The position numbers were made by a program, and so were the translations under genes. Positions 7,251 through 17,901 of a stretch of DNA of 64,000 nt are shown piece after piece (position 1 is the stretch's first letter; each line of letters begins with the position of its first letter). The notes under the pieces are model-generated. The model was given only the letters and a program-made list of their open reading frames with translations, made no database searches and was not told where the DNA came from. This DNA is from Companilactobacillus bobalius (GTDB taxonomy: Bacteria > Bacillota > Bacilli > Lactobacillales > Lactobacillaceae): NCBI RefSeq assembly GCF_009764355.1, contig NZ_LNUA01000076.1:62001-126000 (forward strand). The letters are read 5' to 3'.

Positions 7251-9801
7251 ATGGCAAAACGTCGTGTGTTTTATTATTCCGGAGCTTTTATCATTAATCT
7301 GATTATTATTTCGATTATTTTTGCCTGTACTGGTTTAGTTCCTTTTGGTAGTAATAATTTTTTGAGTAGTGACTTGGGAACTCAATATTTAACGTTCTTG
7401 ACGGAGCTTAGAAGGCAACTGGTATCGGGAAATTTGCATTTATATTTGTTTAGTCAATCTTTGGGTGATAATTTTTTTCCTGTTATGAGTTACTATTTGT
7501 TATCGCCTTTTAATCTATTGTTGGTTTTCTTTAGTGCACGAAATATTCCAATTGCAGCTGATATTTTGATTATGCTCAAGATATCCACAATGGGTGTAAC
7601 GATGGCGTTCTTTTTAAAAGAGTACTTTCAAGAGCGAAGCATTGTTAATTGGATGTTTACAATTGCTTATAGTTTTTGTGGTTTTGTAGCGTCATACTTC
7701 TATGATCTAATGTGGTTAGATGCTTTAATTATGTTGCCTTTGGTAGCTGTTGGTGTAATGCGTGTAATCAAGCATCATCAGTATGTGCTATATTATTTTT
7801 CTATTCTGTTTTCGATTATCTTTAATTATTATTTGGGATACATGCTCTGTATTTTTTCACTTTGTTTCTTCATCTTTATTGGATTAGAAGATAATTTATT
7901 CCATCGGCAAGATAAATGGTTGGTTATCAGACGTTACTTGATTTCTTCTGTTCTAGCAGGATTAAGTTCAGCGGTGGTTTTGTTGCCAACTTTAATAGGA
8001 ATGTTAAAAACGGCTAAGACCTCATTTAATATCCTCAATTATTTGCCCTCAGCTCGTTTTGGTTTAGAAGCTTTAACTGAATTGGGTATTGGAGGTAACA
8101 GTTTTGACCAGCGTCTGGAACATGGCCCATCCGTTTTTATGACATCGACAGTTTTGATTTTATTATTAAGTTATTATCTTAGTTCACGTGTTAATAATCG
8201 TGATAAACAGAATTCAGTCTTTTTATTGGGAATTTTGCTTATCAGTATGTTTGTGACAACTTTTAATACGATGTGGCACATGTTTCAAAACCCAGCTGGT
8301 TTTCCATTTCGTAATAGTTTTATCTTTTCTTTTGCCTGTATCTTTATTGCCCGCAAGGCTTGGCAGAGTGGAGTGGTTAATGAACTAGGCGTTATAACGA
8401 AGGCTACCTGTGTCGCCGGAATATTAATTTGTTTAGGATATTTAACCGAGTGGCTCCTACCTAAGGTGATTGAACAATTAGGATTTGACAGTATCAGTTT
8501 GAAATACAGCATAGGTTACTTCTGGTTGAGTCTAGCCTGTATTATTCTTTCAGGATTATCACTTTTACTATTAAATCGTAATAAGAATTTCTTGTTGATT
8601 TTATTTTTAATGATTAGTTTTGAAGTGATTGCTAATTTTAATTCGGTGATGGCAACGGCTGACTTTGGAAATCAGGCTATTTACGAGAATGAATTTGATC
8701 GTGAGAACACCATTTTAAAAGAAGTAAAAGATCGAAGTAATTTGGGACATCGAATAATTGTTTCTAAATCAGGATTGAATAAAGCTTTTCCTGAAAAATA
8801 TAATAACTATAATGATTCCATTTTGTTCAACATCAATGGCTTAAGTTTATACAGCTCGACATTGAATCAAAATACTTTGGAAATGATGAAAGACCTAGGT
8901 TATTTTAGTCTTAATGTCAGAAGGATTAGTTATTATGGTGGTACTAAATTAACTAATGCTTTGCTGGGTGTTTATTATCGAGTACGTCAATGGAGTAATC
9001 ATTACTATGTAGAAGAGAACTATGATGCTCCAACTTTAGGATTTTTAACTGATAATAATATTTATGACTTTAAGATGAAAACTGGTCAGGCCTTGTCTAA
9101 TCAAGAAAGATTGTGGCAGGCTCTGAATGGAAGTAGTGCCGAATACTTCAAAAATTCACTCTTAACCAGTATGCAACAAAGTACTGTCGGCAATCGTAAA
9201 TTATATAATTATCAATTAACTACGAGAGCAACAGGACCGTTATATTTTTATGTAACGCCCTTTAATTATGATAAGTCGAAGATCTATGTTAATGGCAAAC
9301 GCATTAAGACATCACCAATTAATGTTTATAGTGCAGCAACGTTATATTTGGGTGATTTTAAACGAAATAAAAAATTAGAAGTGAAAATTCTAACGAATAG
9401 ATCTTTAGGTTTAAATCCTCGATACTTTCAATCACTGGATCAAACTAAATTTGATTTATGATATTAAGAATTAATGAATTAAAGAAACACCGAAAACTGC
9501 GCGGCAATCTTTTGATTGCCAGCTGTGATGAAAATCATGGCAAATTGTTTTACCGTTATTATTGAGTATTCCATATGATAATGGATGGAGTGCGTATGTT
9601 GATGGAAAAAAAGCTAAAATTAATAAGGTGGTTTCAAATTTGATGGCGATTGACCTCAAAAAGGGACACCATAACGTAATTTTAAATTATCAAGTACCTG
9701 GTCTAAAGCTAGGCTGGCTTGTTTCTGCCATTGCCGTTATACTGTTTATAAGTTTTCTTTTGGTAGTTAAATCAAAGGATAAATTACGAAATAAGTTATA
9801 A
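7251..9801 (+). pseudogene. yfhO: YfhO-family membrane protein, two C-terminal frameshifts
   Basis: YfhO proteins are large polytopic GT-C-like membrane proteins implicated in teichoic or lipoteichoic acid glycosylation. Residues from ATG 7251 (AAGGAGAG site) give about 12 hydrophobic segments, the early GSNNFLSSDLGTQYL loop, then a long extracellular part ending FQSLDQTKFDL at 9461. The protein then continues in another frame (NELKKHRKLRGNL..., 9475-9550) and again in a third from 9562 (SIPYDNGWSAYVDGKKAK, a family hallmark) with the final membrane segment to 9801. Two indels, near 9455 and 9540-9560, break it. It is either a recent pseudogene or sequence error; the first 736 codons could still make a protein lacking the last membrane helix. 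Confidence 0.8.
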
Positions 9802-9864
9802 CTAATTTTAGTAAAAATTATCGAAATATTTGCAAATTTCTGTAGATGTTATAAGATTCTGATA

Positions 9865-9877
9865 TGAAACGTTTACA
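9865..9877. promoter_or_regulatory. cre-like inverted repeat upstream of glpK
   Basis: TGAAACGTTTACA resembles a CcpA cre site but is one base short of the 14-bp consensus spacing. Its place just upstream of glycerol kinase fits catabolite control. Weak. Confidence 0.35.
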
Positions 9878-9892
9878 TTAAAGGCGGGGTGA

Positions 9893-11406
<1,514 letters not shown>

Positions 11407-11407
<1 letters not shown>

Positions 11408-11429
11408 AAGGCGAAGTATCGCCTTTTTT
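11407..11429 (+). terminator. Terminator between the two glpK copies
   Basis: AAAGGCGA-agta-TCGCCTTT followed by T-run, directly after the first glpK stop. Confidence 0.85.
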
Positions 11430-11447
11430 GCTGTTTAGGAGTTAGAG

Positions 11448-12705
11448 ATGGATAAAGATTACATTTTAGCAATTGATGAGGGAACAACAACAGCTCGAGC
11501 AATTATTTTTGACCATAACGGTCAACAAGTAGCGATGGCGAGACATCCAATTAGACAAATTTTGCCTGATCCAGGTTGGGTCGAACACGAGCCAAATGAA
11601 ATATGGAATGCTGTACAAACAACTATTGCAACTGCTTTGATTGATTCAGGAATTAAACCCAAGCAAATTAAAGCGATTGGAATTGCTAGTCAAAGAGAAA
11701 CAACAGTTGTTTGGGATAAAAAAACGGGACTTCCTATATATAACGCTATTGTTTGGCAGAGTCGTCAGACTTCTAAATTAGCCAATGATTTTATCAAAGC
11801 GGGTTATAAAGACGAAATCCATCAAAAAACTGGATTGATCATCAGTCCTTATTTTTCAGCGACAAAAATTCGTTGGATCTTGGACCATGTCGATGGTGCC
11901 CAAGAGCGCGCTGAAAAAGGTGAACTTTTGTTTGGAACTATTAATACTTGGTTATTATGGAAATTAACCGACGGCGAAAGTTTTATGACTGATTGCGCTA
12001 ATGCTAGCCGAACAATGCTTTATAATATCAACACACTTCAGTGGGATGATGATTTGTTAAAAATCTTTAATATTCCTAAAGTGATGCTGCCTGAGGTTAA
12101 ATCTAATTCAGAGGTTTTCGGAATAACGAAGAACTATCAATTCTATGGTTCAGAGATTCCTATTTCTGGAATGACGGGTTCACAACAGGCCTCGTTATTC
12201 GGTCAAATGGCTTTTGAACCAGGGATGGTAAAAAATACTTACGGTACGGGTGCCTTTGCGGTCATGAATACCGGTAATAAACCCGCTATGTCAGATAATA
12301 ATTTATTGACGACAATTGCTTATGGAATAAATGGTGAAATCAATTATGCGTTGGAAGGTAGTGTGTTCGTTGCTGGAGCAGCCTTACAGTGGTTACGAGA
12401 CGATATGAAGTTGATTAACTCTACACCTGCAACTTCCGATGCAGCTAAGAGTTCGACTGATAACAACGAAGTCTATGTGGTACCCGCCTTTGCTGGATTA
12501 GGTGCACCATACTGGGATAATGAAGCTCATGGAACTAATCTTAATATCTAGAGTGGAACGACCGATAAAGATGTTATTAAAGCTACTTTGCAAGCCATTG
12601 CTTATCAAACAAAGGATATTATTGAAACAATGAGTTCTGATTCTAAGATTCCAATTGAAGTCTTAAAAGTTGATGGGGCAGCTAGTTGCAACGCTGTTTC
12701 ATGAT
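11448..12705 (+). pseudogene. glpK: Second glycerol kinase copy, interrupted and truncated
   Basis: Highly similar to the upstream glpK through residue about 360 ([23 protein letters not shown]). At 12537-12554 the expected VFGLTR is replaced by NLNI, a TAG stop, and S. The same frame then resumes (SGTTDKDVIKATLQAIAYQ) to about 12690 and stops within KVDGAASCNAVS, 3 nt before the tRNA-Val gene. The substitution keeps length and frame, unlike ordinary decay. The last roughly 90 codons are missing. As it stands, only a truncated inactive kinase could be made. Confidence 0.85.
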
Positions 12706-12778
12706 GGAGGATTAGCTCAGCTGGGAGAGCATCTGCCTTACAAGCAGGAGGTCACAGGTTCGATCCCTGAATCCTCCA
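12706..12778 (+). tRNA. tRNA-Val (TAC)
   Basis: Acceptor GGAGGAT pairs with ATCCTCC; anticodon loop CTTACAA. One mismatch at the base of the T stem (ACAGG with CCTGA where T is usual). It is the first gene of the array, whose order matches lactobacillar rRNA-linked arrays, yet no 5S gene precedes it. Confidence 0.88.
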
Positions 12779-12786
12779 TTCATCAT

Positions 12787-12859
12787 GAGCCGTTAGCTCA
12801 GTTGGTAGAGCATCTGACTTTTAATCAGAGGGTCGACAGTTCGAACCTGTCACGGCTCA
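12787..12859 (+). tRNA. tRNA-Lys (TTT)
   Basis: GAGCCGT pairs with ACGGCTC; anticodon loop CTTTTAA; T stem intact. Eight nt after tRNA-Val. Confidence 0.93.
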
Positions 12860-12882
12860 TTTGCAACATATATACACACCAT

Positions 12883-12966
12883 GCGGGAGTGGCGGTGATG
12901 GATGGAGCGCTAGATTTAGGTTCTAGTGTCCAGTGGACATGAAGGTTCAAGTCCTTTCACCCGTAT
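12883..12966 (+). tRNA. tRNA-Leu (TAG), degenerate
   Basis: The anticodon arm (CTAGA-TTTAGGT-TCTAG), long variable arm (TGTCC..GGACA) and T arm are normal. The D loop (GGTGATGGATGGAG) is unlike the usual AATTGGCAGACG but has the same length. The acceptor stem GCGGGAG/CACCCGT has a mismatch. It may not be functional. Confidence 0.6.
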
Positions 12967-13031
12967 TCAATATTGTTGTTGCAATATTGGGAAACATTTA
13001 GTATTATATGTATGAATTTTATTAAAAAAAC

Positions 13032-13097
13032 TTTGACATGATGGTTTTGAATCTTTATTGTTAATACGGCATTGGGGGATCGAATCCTCTAGTCGGA
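13032..13097 (+). pseudogene. tRNA remnant with T arm
   Basis: GGGGGATCGAATCCTCT followed by AGTCGG forms a weak T arm and acceptor end like tRNA-Thr. A TTGTTAA loop upstream could be an Asn-type anticodon loop, but the D arm is missing. The same stretch also loosely aligns with the dtpT segment before 'YYGMR', so it may be hybrid sequence. Confidence 0.3.
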
Positions 13098-13102
13098 ATA
13101 AT

Positions 13103-13174
13103 GCGGAAGTAGTTCAGTGGTAGAACATCACCTTGCCATGGTGGGGGTCGCGGGTTCGAATCCCGTCTTCCGCT
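13103..13174 (+). tRNA. tRNA-Gly (GCC)
   Basis: GCGGAAG pairs with CTTCCGC; anticodon loop TTGCCAT; standard D and T arms. Its 5' GCGG coincides with the expected ATGCGG of dtpT, and dtpT coding resumes 29 nt after its 3' end. Confidence 0.93.
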
Positions 13175-13574
13175 TTCATTATAGTAACGCCGGGGGGGCG
13201 GCATTTTGCTTTTCTATATGTACTACGCTGTAACTAAGGGCGGTCTAGGAATGGACCGTACTACAGCCGCATCTGTTTAGTCTATCTATGGTTCATTAGT
13301 TTATATGTCCAGTGTCTTAGGTCGATTTATCAGTGATAGACTTTTAGGAGCCAGAAGAACAGTCTTCTGGGGTGGTGTTGCCATTATGCTTGGTCATATT
13401 GTGCTATCACTTCCTATTGGTGAAACGGGATTGTTTACATCAATTGCTCTTATCGTTATTGGTACCGGACTTTTGAAGCCAAACGTATCCGAAATGGTTG
13501 GTGGATTATATAGTGAAGGGGATCCAAGACGTGATTCAGGATTCAGTATTTATGTCATGGGTATTAACTTAGTT

Positions 13575-13618
13575 TAGTTATTTTGGTTAGAGCAGGCGAA
13601 TCATAACCGCTCGGTCGT
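13575..13618 (+). pseudogene. tRNA-Met (CAT) fragment inside dtpT
   Basis: TTGGTTAGAGCAGGCGAATC then ATAACCGCTCGGTCG is the 3' half of a D arm and a complete anticodon arm with CAT. Acceptor and T arm are absent. It replaces about 15 codons of dtpT exactly in length. Confidence 0.55.
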
Positions 13619-13888
13619 TAATTTCCATGCTGGTTTTTCACTAGCTGCTATTGGTATGTTTATTGGTTTGATTGTTTACTGGTGGGATGGTCGTAAGTAT
13701 CTTCCTGAAGAAAGTTTACATGCTCCAGATCCAATCACTGACAAAGAACGTACTAAGTTCTTCCAACGTGTTGTGCTTGAGGTATTAGTATTGGCTATTA
13801 TTGTAATTGTAATGATCTTTGTCGATGCCTTTACAAACCGTTAATAGATTGTTTAATCTATTAGTCTTTAAATTGCTTTAGGAAATAT

Positions 13889-13950
13889 GCGGGTGAAGTT
13901 TAGTGGTAAAACCACAGCCTTCCAAGCTGTTGTCGCGAGTTCGATTCTCG
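13889..13950 (+). pseudogene. tRNA-Gly (TCC) lacking its 3' acceptor strand
   Basis: GCGGGTGAAGTTTAGTGGTA, anticodon loop CTTCCAA and T arm GCGAG-TTCGATT-CTCG are near canonical. The 3' CACCCGC strand is replaced by dtpT coding sequence (TTTATATTCC...). The join is in frame with dtpT (SSILVYIPLF). Confidence 0.7.
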
Positions 13951-14153
13951 TTTATATTCCTTTGTTTTTAGCTGCAGTTATCTTCTGGGGGATTGAAGAA
14001 CAAGGTTCATATGCTTTAGCTTTATTTGCTGCTGAACAAACAAATCTTAACTTTGCGGGAATTACTCAATCAGCCCCATTGTTCCAACTGCTTAGCGCAT
14101 ACTTTATTATTATCTATACACCATTCTTTGCTCTCCTTCTCCGTTTTTTATAT

Positions 14154-14225
14154 GACCCGTTGGTCAAGTGGTTAAGACACCGCCCTTTCACGGCGGTAAC
14201 ATGAGTTCAAATCTCGTACGGGTCA
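14154..14225 (+). tRNA. tRNA-Glu (TTC)
   Basis: GACCCGT pairs with ACGGGTC; anticodon loop CTTTCAC; T arm ATGAG-TTCAAAT-CTCGT. Starts precisely where the dtpT fragment ends. Confidence 0.9.
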
Positions 14226-14272
14226 TTGATGCATAAGCATCATTAAGTTAATAGTTTTACGTTTTAAGCAAT

Positions 14273-14362
14273 GGAGGATTACCCAAGTCCGGCTTAAGGG
14301 AACGGTCTTGAAAACCGTCAGGTCGCGAAAGCGGCGCGTGGGTTCGAATCCCACATCCTCCT
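14273..14362 (+). tRNA. tRNA-Ser (TGA)
   Basis: GGAGGAT pairs with ATCCTCC; anticodon loop CTTGAAA; long variable arm (GGTCGCGAAAGCGGC). The preceding spacer has a small TGATGC-ataa-GCATCA hairpin. Confidence 0.93.
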
Positions 14363-14393
14363 TAGTGGGTAGCATATGATTTATTTTTATTAT

Positions 14394-14467
<74 letters not shown>

Positions 14468-14485
14468 TTCGCTTCAGAAATTCTT

Positions 14486-14559
14486 GGTTCGTTGGTCTAG
14501 TTGGTTAGGACGCCTGCCTGTCACGCAGGAGATCGCGAGTTCGATTCTCGCACGGACCG
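14486..14559 (+). tRNA. tRNA-Asp (GTC)
   Basis: GGTTCGT pairs with ACGGACC (one G-T); anticodon loop CTGTCAC; T arm intact. Confidence 0.93.
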
Positions 14560-14565
14560 TTTAAT

Positions 14566-14618
14566 GGCTCGGTAGCTCAGTTGGTAGAGCAATGCATTGA
14601 AGCTGCATGTGTCGGCGG
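14566..14618 (+). pseudogene. tRNA-Phe (GAA), 3' part missing
   Basis: Acceptor 5' strand, D arm and anticodon arm (TGCAT-TGAAGCT, anticodon GAA) are normal to GTGTCGGCGG. The T arm and 3' acceptor are replaced by unrelated sequence beginning CTTTTTTG. The junction creates GCTGC..GCGGC plus T6, a terminator-like hairpin. Confidence 0.75.
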
Positions 14619-14669
14619 CTTTTTTGTTTGGTACCATTGACTACAAAATGTTGTGTTTCAGTCAAATTG

Positions 14670-14725
14670 GGGCGGACTGTAAATCCGCTCCTTCGGGTTC
14701 GGTGGTTCGAATCCACTCCCCTCCA
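14670..14725 (+). pseudogene. tRNA-Tyr (GTA), 5' part missing
   Basis: GGCGGACTGTAAATCCGC anticodon arm, long variable arm (TCCTTCGGGTTCGG), T arm, and CCCCTCCA are canonical, but the GGAGGGG acceptor strand and D arm are absent. The foreign 52-nt segment between this and tRNA-Phe equals the length expected for the missing halves plus a short spacer. Confidence 0.7.
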
Positions 14726-14730
14726 TATTT

Positions 14731-14801
14731 AGGGATATAGTTTAAAGGTAGAACTACGGTCTCCAAAACCGTCGGTGTGGGTTCAATTCCTACTATCCCT
14801 G
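14731..14801 (+). tRNA. tRNA-Trp (CCA)
   Basis: AGGGATA pairs with TATCCCT; anticodon loop CTCCAAA; discriminator G. Confidence 0.93.
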
Positions 14802-14819
14802 TTTCTACCTTTTGATCAT

Positions 14820-14894
14820 GGCGGGATTTCTGGCTAAACGCGGCGGACTGTAAATCCGCCCGTCACACGTGAGTTCGATTCTCACATACCGCCT
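14820..14894 (+). tRNA. Chimeric tRNA: His-like ends with Tyr (GTA) anticodon arm
   Basis: The 5' GGCGGGA and 3' GTGAG-TTCGATT-CTCAC-ATACCGCC match tRNA-His. The centre (TGGCTAAACGCGGCGGACTG, TAAATCCGC) matches tRNA-Tyr. The D arm is incomplete and the Tyr-type long variable arm is absent. The order in related arrays predicts tRNA-His here. Probably not functional. Confidence 0.5.
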
Positions 14895-14902
14895 ATTTTT
14901 AT

Positions 14903-14974
14903 TGGGTTATAGCCAAGCGGTAAGGCAATGGACTTTGACTCCATCATGCGCTGGTTCGAATCCAGCTAACCCAA
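14903..14974 (+). tRNA. tRNA-Gln (TTG)
   Basis: TGGGTTA pairs with TAACCCA; anticodon loop CTTTGAC. Confidence 0.94.
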
Positions 14975-14994
14975 TTGCTTTGTAAATTGAATAT

Positions 14995-15065
<71 letters not shown>

Positions 15066-15102
15066 TTGGTTATGCTTAAGTAATCAGGCATGTTATAAAC
15101 AT

Positions 15103-15186
15103 GCCGGTGTGGCGGAATTGGCAGACGCGCAGGATTCAAAATCCTGTTCCCAGTAGGGAGTATCGGTTCGACCCCGATCACCGGTA
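15103..15186 (+). tRNA. tRNA-Leu (CAA), prophage integration target
   Basis: GCCGGTG pairs with CACCGGT; anticodon loop TTCAAAA; long variable arm. Last gene of the array. Its 3' 16 nt lie within the 20-bp att core, so the integrated phage restores a complete tRNA end. Confidence 0.95.
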
Positions 15187-15190
15187 TTAA
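15171..15190. other. attL core (20 bp)
   Basis: accccgatcaccggtattaa, overlapping the 3' end of tRNA-Leu(CAA). The identical sequence at 54823 is attR; the match stops on both sides. Confidence 0.95.
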
Positions 15191-15227
15191 TTGTGAAGAC
15201 CAGCTCTTTACTAACTCGATAGCAAGT

Positions 15228-15268
15228 AGCTCTGAACGTTGTTAAGTCAATGTTCAGAGCTTTTTTTA
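15228..15268 (+). terminator. Terminator downstream of tRNA-Leu on the prophage side
   Basis: AGCTCTGAAC and GTTCAGAGCT pair, followed by T7. A diverged relative (54859-54898) lies at the same distance beyond attR, so the phage appears to supply a replacement terminator for the tRNA operon. Confidence 0.85.
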
Positions 15269-15303
15269 TTTGTCTAACTCATTACCAGCTTGTGAAGAAA
15301 AAT

Positions 15304-15347
15304 GGGTCACCTTTGGTCACTTTTGGAGAAAAAGGTCACCTTTTGGT
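15304..15347. promoter_or_regulatory. Integrase arm-type binding repeats, left
   Basis: Four direct repeats of GGTCAC followed by CTTT, TTTT, CTTT and TCTT, in two pairs, between attL and the integrase 3' end. A matching pair (GGTGCACCTTTGGTGCACTT) lies next to attR. Likely P and P' arm sites. Confidence 0.6.
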
Positions 15348-15355
15348 CACTCTTT

Positions 15356-16555
15356 TTAGAGCTTAGATAGAGCCTTCATCGCCTTACTATCTTCACGCTC
15401 ACGATAGTCATTTAATAGATGAATATAGACCTTAGAAGTGATCGCAACGTTTGAATGACCAAGGCGTTGTGATATATACTCAAGTGACAGACCATGTGCT
15501 ATTAGATATGATGCATGGGTATGTCTGAGACCATGAAATCCGATTAGTTCCATATTGTCCAATGTTTTTCTATTTTCGGTATCGTTCATACCTTTGGATT
15601 TATTTTTTTCAAAATAAATTTTTTTGAGATATTTTCTTAGAACATTATTAGCTGAGGTATCTGAGGGAACAGTGTGCCTCTTGTTAATAAATACAAAGTT
15701 TTTATTGTTTTTAAAGCCTTGTTTAAAGAAAGTCTCACGTTGCTGCATTCTTAATAGTCGTAATTCTCGGATCAATTCGTCTGAGATAGTGATCTGTCGA
15801 ACTGAGCTTTCTGTCTTTGTGGGGAGAAAGCCAGTTCTTTTTTTATAATCATAAGTTTTTTGAATATTGACTGTGTGATTTTCAAAATCAACATTATCCC
15901 AGGTCAATCCAACTATTTCAGCATACCGACAGCCGGTTCCTAATGCGAATAGAATCTCACATGCAGAAATATTTGATAGGGTAGCATTCTCTTTGGCCAT
16001 GATTCTTAAACTGGATGCTACGTCAGATTCGAGATATTTTAGATCTGCAGATTTGCCTTTCTTTTTAGTTGTAATAACAACATTTCTTGTAAAATTACGG
16101 TCGATGATTCTTTCGTCAACAGCTTCTTGAATACAAGAACCAATATAACCATTAATTCGATAGATGCTATCTTTGACATGGTCTTTTGAGTAGTCATCTA
16201 TGAATCCTTGATATTCCATTTTAGTAATATCTTTTAGCAAATCATCATAGAAATAATCTTGAATGAATCTTAGAGCAACCTCATACTTTGAATCAGTAGA
16301 AAGAGAGTATCTACCTAATTTATAAGTATTGATCCATGATTCAAAATACTGTGCAAAGGTGATATTTTCTGCAATATCCAGTCTTGCAACGGCACGTCTA
16401 TTTTCAATCTCTCTGGCGGCATCTTCAGCATCAGACTTAGATTTGAAACCTTGCTTATTAATAGAGTGGTTCTTTCCATCTTCACCCATGTAATAAACAC
16501 GGTATGCCCAACCTTTTTGCTTCTTGTAAATTAAAGTATGTTTATTTTTAGACAT
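15356..16555 (-). CDS. int: Phage integrase (tyrosine recombinase)
   Basis: 399 residues. The N-terminal AP2-like arm-binding domain (KKQKGWAYRVYYMGEDGK) is followed by a SAM-like core-binding domain (about 70-165) and the catalytic domain. Active-site residues are visible: Arg in GTGCRYAEIVGL, Lys in PTKTESS, HxxR in GFHGLRHTHAS, His in RLGHSNV, and Tyr in SKVYIHL. ATG 16555 follows AGGAGGTG; a GTG at 16564 overlaps that site and is less likely. It reads toward attL, the usual arrangement. Confidence 0.95.
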   Translation of the reverse strand: MSKNKHTLIYKKQKGWAYRVYYMGEDGKNHSINKQGFKSKSDAEDAAREIENRRAVARLDIAENITFAQYFESWINTYKLGRYSLSTDSKYEVALRFIQDYFYDDLLKDITKMEYQGFIDDYSKDHVKDSIYRINGYIGSCIQEAVDERIIDRNFTRNVVITTKKKGKSADLKYLESDVASSLRIMAKENATLSNISACEILFALGTGCRYAEIVGLTWDNVDFENHTVNIQKTYDYKKRTGFLPTKTESSVRQITISDELIRELRLLRMQQRETFFKQGFKNNKNFVFINKRHTVPSDTSANNVLRKYLKKIYFEKNKSKGMNDTENRKTLDNMELIGFHGLRHTHASYLIAHGLSLEYISQRLGHSNVAITSKVYIHLLNDYREREDSKAMKALSKL

Positions 16556-16652
16556 ATTTTTCACCTCCTTTCGGTGGATTTGGGCGAAAATAAATAAGCC
16601 TACGGTGAGACTTATTTAAATTATTCAATTGTAAAAATCCTACTTCTAACCC

Positions 16653-16682
16653 TGCACATTTGTGTAGGGCTTTTTTATTTGG
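16653..16682 (+). terminator. Hairpin with plus-strand T-run
   Basis: CCCTGCACA and TGTGTAGGG pair (one G-T) and T6 follows on the plus strand, between the integrase and the secreted protein gene. No plus-strand gene feeds it; on the minus strand it is a hairpin without T-run. Confidence 0.5.
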
Positions 16683-16684
16683 AT

Positions 16685-17335
16685 TTATCTTTTAGCAAAA
16701 TTGACTTGAGTCATACCGGCTACTTCAACTTTATCGCCATTATGTAATTTCACATTTACCTTTGGTACTTGTGACATATCAGTATCTCCACCAAGAACTT
16801 CGTTTGTTGTATCTCCAAATGTACTCTTTGGAATCACAATAAAATTACCACTTTGACCATCAACTGGTGTAACGGTATATTTGCCTTTTTTAATATCTTT
16901 ACCAACTATCCAAGAACCAGTTGCCAAAGCAGTATTATTTTTCTTATTTCGTTTCTTAACTGGGGTGAATGTTGCTGAAGTTAATCCTTCGATTTTTACT
17001 TTGTCACCCTTAGCAAGTGTTGCAGTGACAGATGGCACCTGTGACATATCGGTTTCACTGCCAAGAATCTCGTTTATTGTGTCGCCGTGAAGACTCTTTT
17101 TAGGCATGGAAGAAATGTTACCACTTGAACCGTCTGAAGAAGTGATAGTGTATCTACCAGGCTTTAATTCAGAACCTACTTTATAAGATCCCGGAATCAA
17201 TGTTGCTTGTTTTGCTTTTGCATAAACAACTGTTTCTTGTGTAGGATTAAAAGTTAATCCAGATGTCCCTAAAAAAGTAGTTGATAGAGTGACAGCAGCA
17301 ATGCTTGATAAAAGTATTTTTGAACCCTTATTCAT
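16685..17335 (-). CDS. Secreted two-repeat protein, probable lysogenic-conversion cargo
   Basis: 216 residues. The Sec signal peptide (about 1-40) ends near VVYAKA. Then come two homologous domains of about 77 residues, starting at GSYKVGSELKPGRYTITSSD and GSWIVGKDIKKGKYTVTPVD, each containing a DTxNExLGxxTDMSQVP segment and a GDKVxxxGxT ending. They are predicted all-beta. It lies between integrase and repressor, where temperate phages carry genes expressed in lysogens. I do not recognise a characterised relative. It may modify the host surface or adhesion; that is inference. Confidence 0.8.
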   Translation of the reverse strand: MNKGSKILLSSIAAVTLSTTFLGTSGLTFNPTQETVVYAKAKQATLIPGSYKVGSELKPGRYTITSSDGSSGNISSMPKKSLHGDTINEILGSETDMSQVPSVTATLAKGDKVKIEGLTSATFTPVKKRNKKNNTALATGSWIVGKDIKKGKYTVTPVDGQSGNFIVIPKSTFGDTTNEVLGGDTDMSQVPKVNVKLHNGDKVEVAGMTQVNFAKR

Positions 17336-17400
17336 GATTTCCCCCTATAGAACAATATATTCAGCTTTTTAAGTCGTCAGTATTTGGACAAAAATAGTAA

Positions 17401-17892
17401 TTAAAGATTTAATAATTCATTCTTCTTTTTATCAAATTCATCTTGAGTAATAACATTTTCATCAAGTAATTTTTTAAATTTAGTTATTTCATCTGCAGAT
17501 GAGAGTTGTATAGCGTCACTTGATGAATTGCTATGCTTATAAGAATCAATTTCATTCATAATAAAATTATAAATTTTTTGACTATCAGTAACCATTTCTT
17601 TTTTGAAGGCTCTAAATACAACAATGTTAGGATCCTTAATGGCCTCAGTAGAGGAATGAAGAACACCCGATTTTTTTTGAGTAGCCAACTCAGCATTTGT
17701 AATAAATTGAATATAACCATTCATCCATATTGTTGCTTTTTTAAATTCCACAGATTTAATATCCGTATAATAAATAGTTCGATCACCTTTGAATCCTTGA
17801 GTTATATGACCTAGAAATCCTTTACGAGATATAACTACTTTTTCATTATCGGCTGTAATTTGACCATTTGTTCCCTTAACGGTTATAACCAT
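17401..17892 (-). CDS. PH-like and SHOCT domain protein
   Basis: 163 residues. The N-terminal part (about 1-110) looks like a bacterial PH/DUF4429-type beta domain (ISRKGFLGHITQGFKGDRTI, YYTDIKSVEFKKA). The last 32 residues are a SHOCT domain (ITKFKKLLDENVITQDEFDK). No membrane segment. Such proteins occur next to phage repressors in many Firmicutes; function unknown. It probably belongs to the lysogenic minus-strand operon. Confidence 0.75.
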   Translation of the reverse strand: MVITVKGTNGQITADNEKVVISRKGFLGHITQGFKGDRTIYYTDIKSVEFKKATIWMNGYIQFITNAELATQKKSGVLHSSTEAIKDPNIVVFRAFKKEMVTDSQKIYNFIMNEIDSYKHSNSSSDAIQLSSADEITKFKKLLDENVITQDEFDKKKNELLNL

Positions 17893-17901
17893 GATTTCCC
17901 C

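Larger units (their letters stand above)
13203..14153 (+). pseudogene. dtpT: POT-family di/tripeptide transporter fragments (DtpT-like) interleaved with tRNA sequence
   Basis: POT transporters import small peptides with protons. Clear coding runs are LLFYMYYAVTKGGLGMDRTT (from 13203), [40 protein letters not shown], then HAGFSLAAIGMFIGLIVYWW (from about 13623), and IFWGIEEQGSYALALFAAEQ (from about 13975) to LYTPFFALLLRF near 14150. Breaks: TAG replaces the expected ATG codon at 13288; 13571-13619 is replaced by a tRNA-Met-like piece; 13842-13945 holds several stops and most of a tRNA-Gly(TCC). All interruptions keep frame and about the native length. The N-terminal 40 or so residues and the C-terminal third are absent. 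Non-functional as written. Confidence 0.8.
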
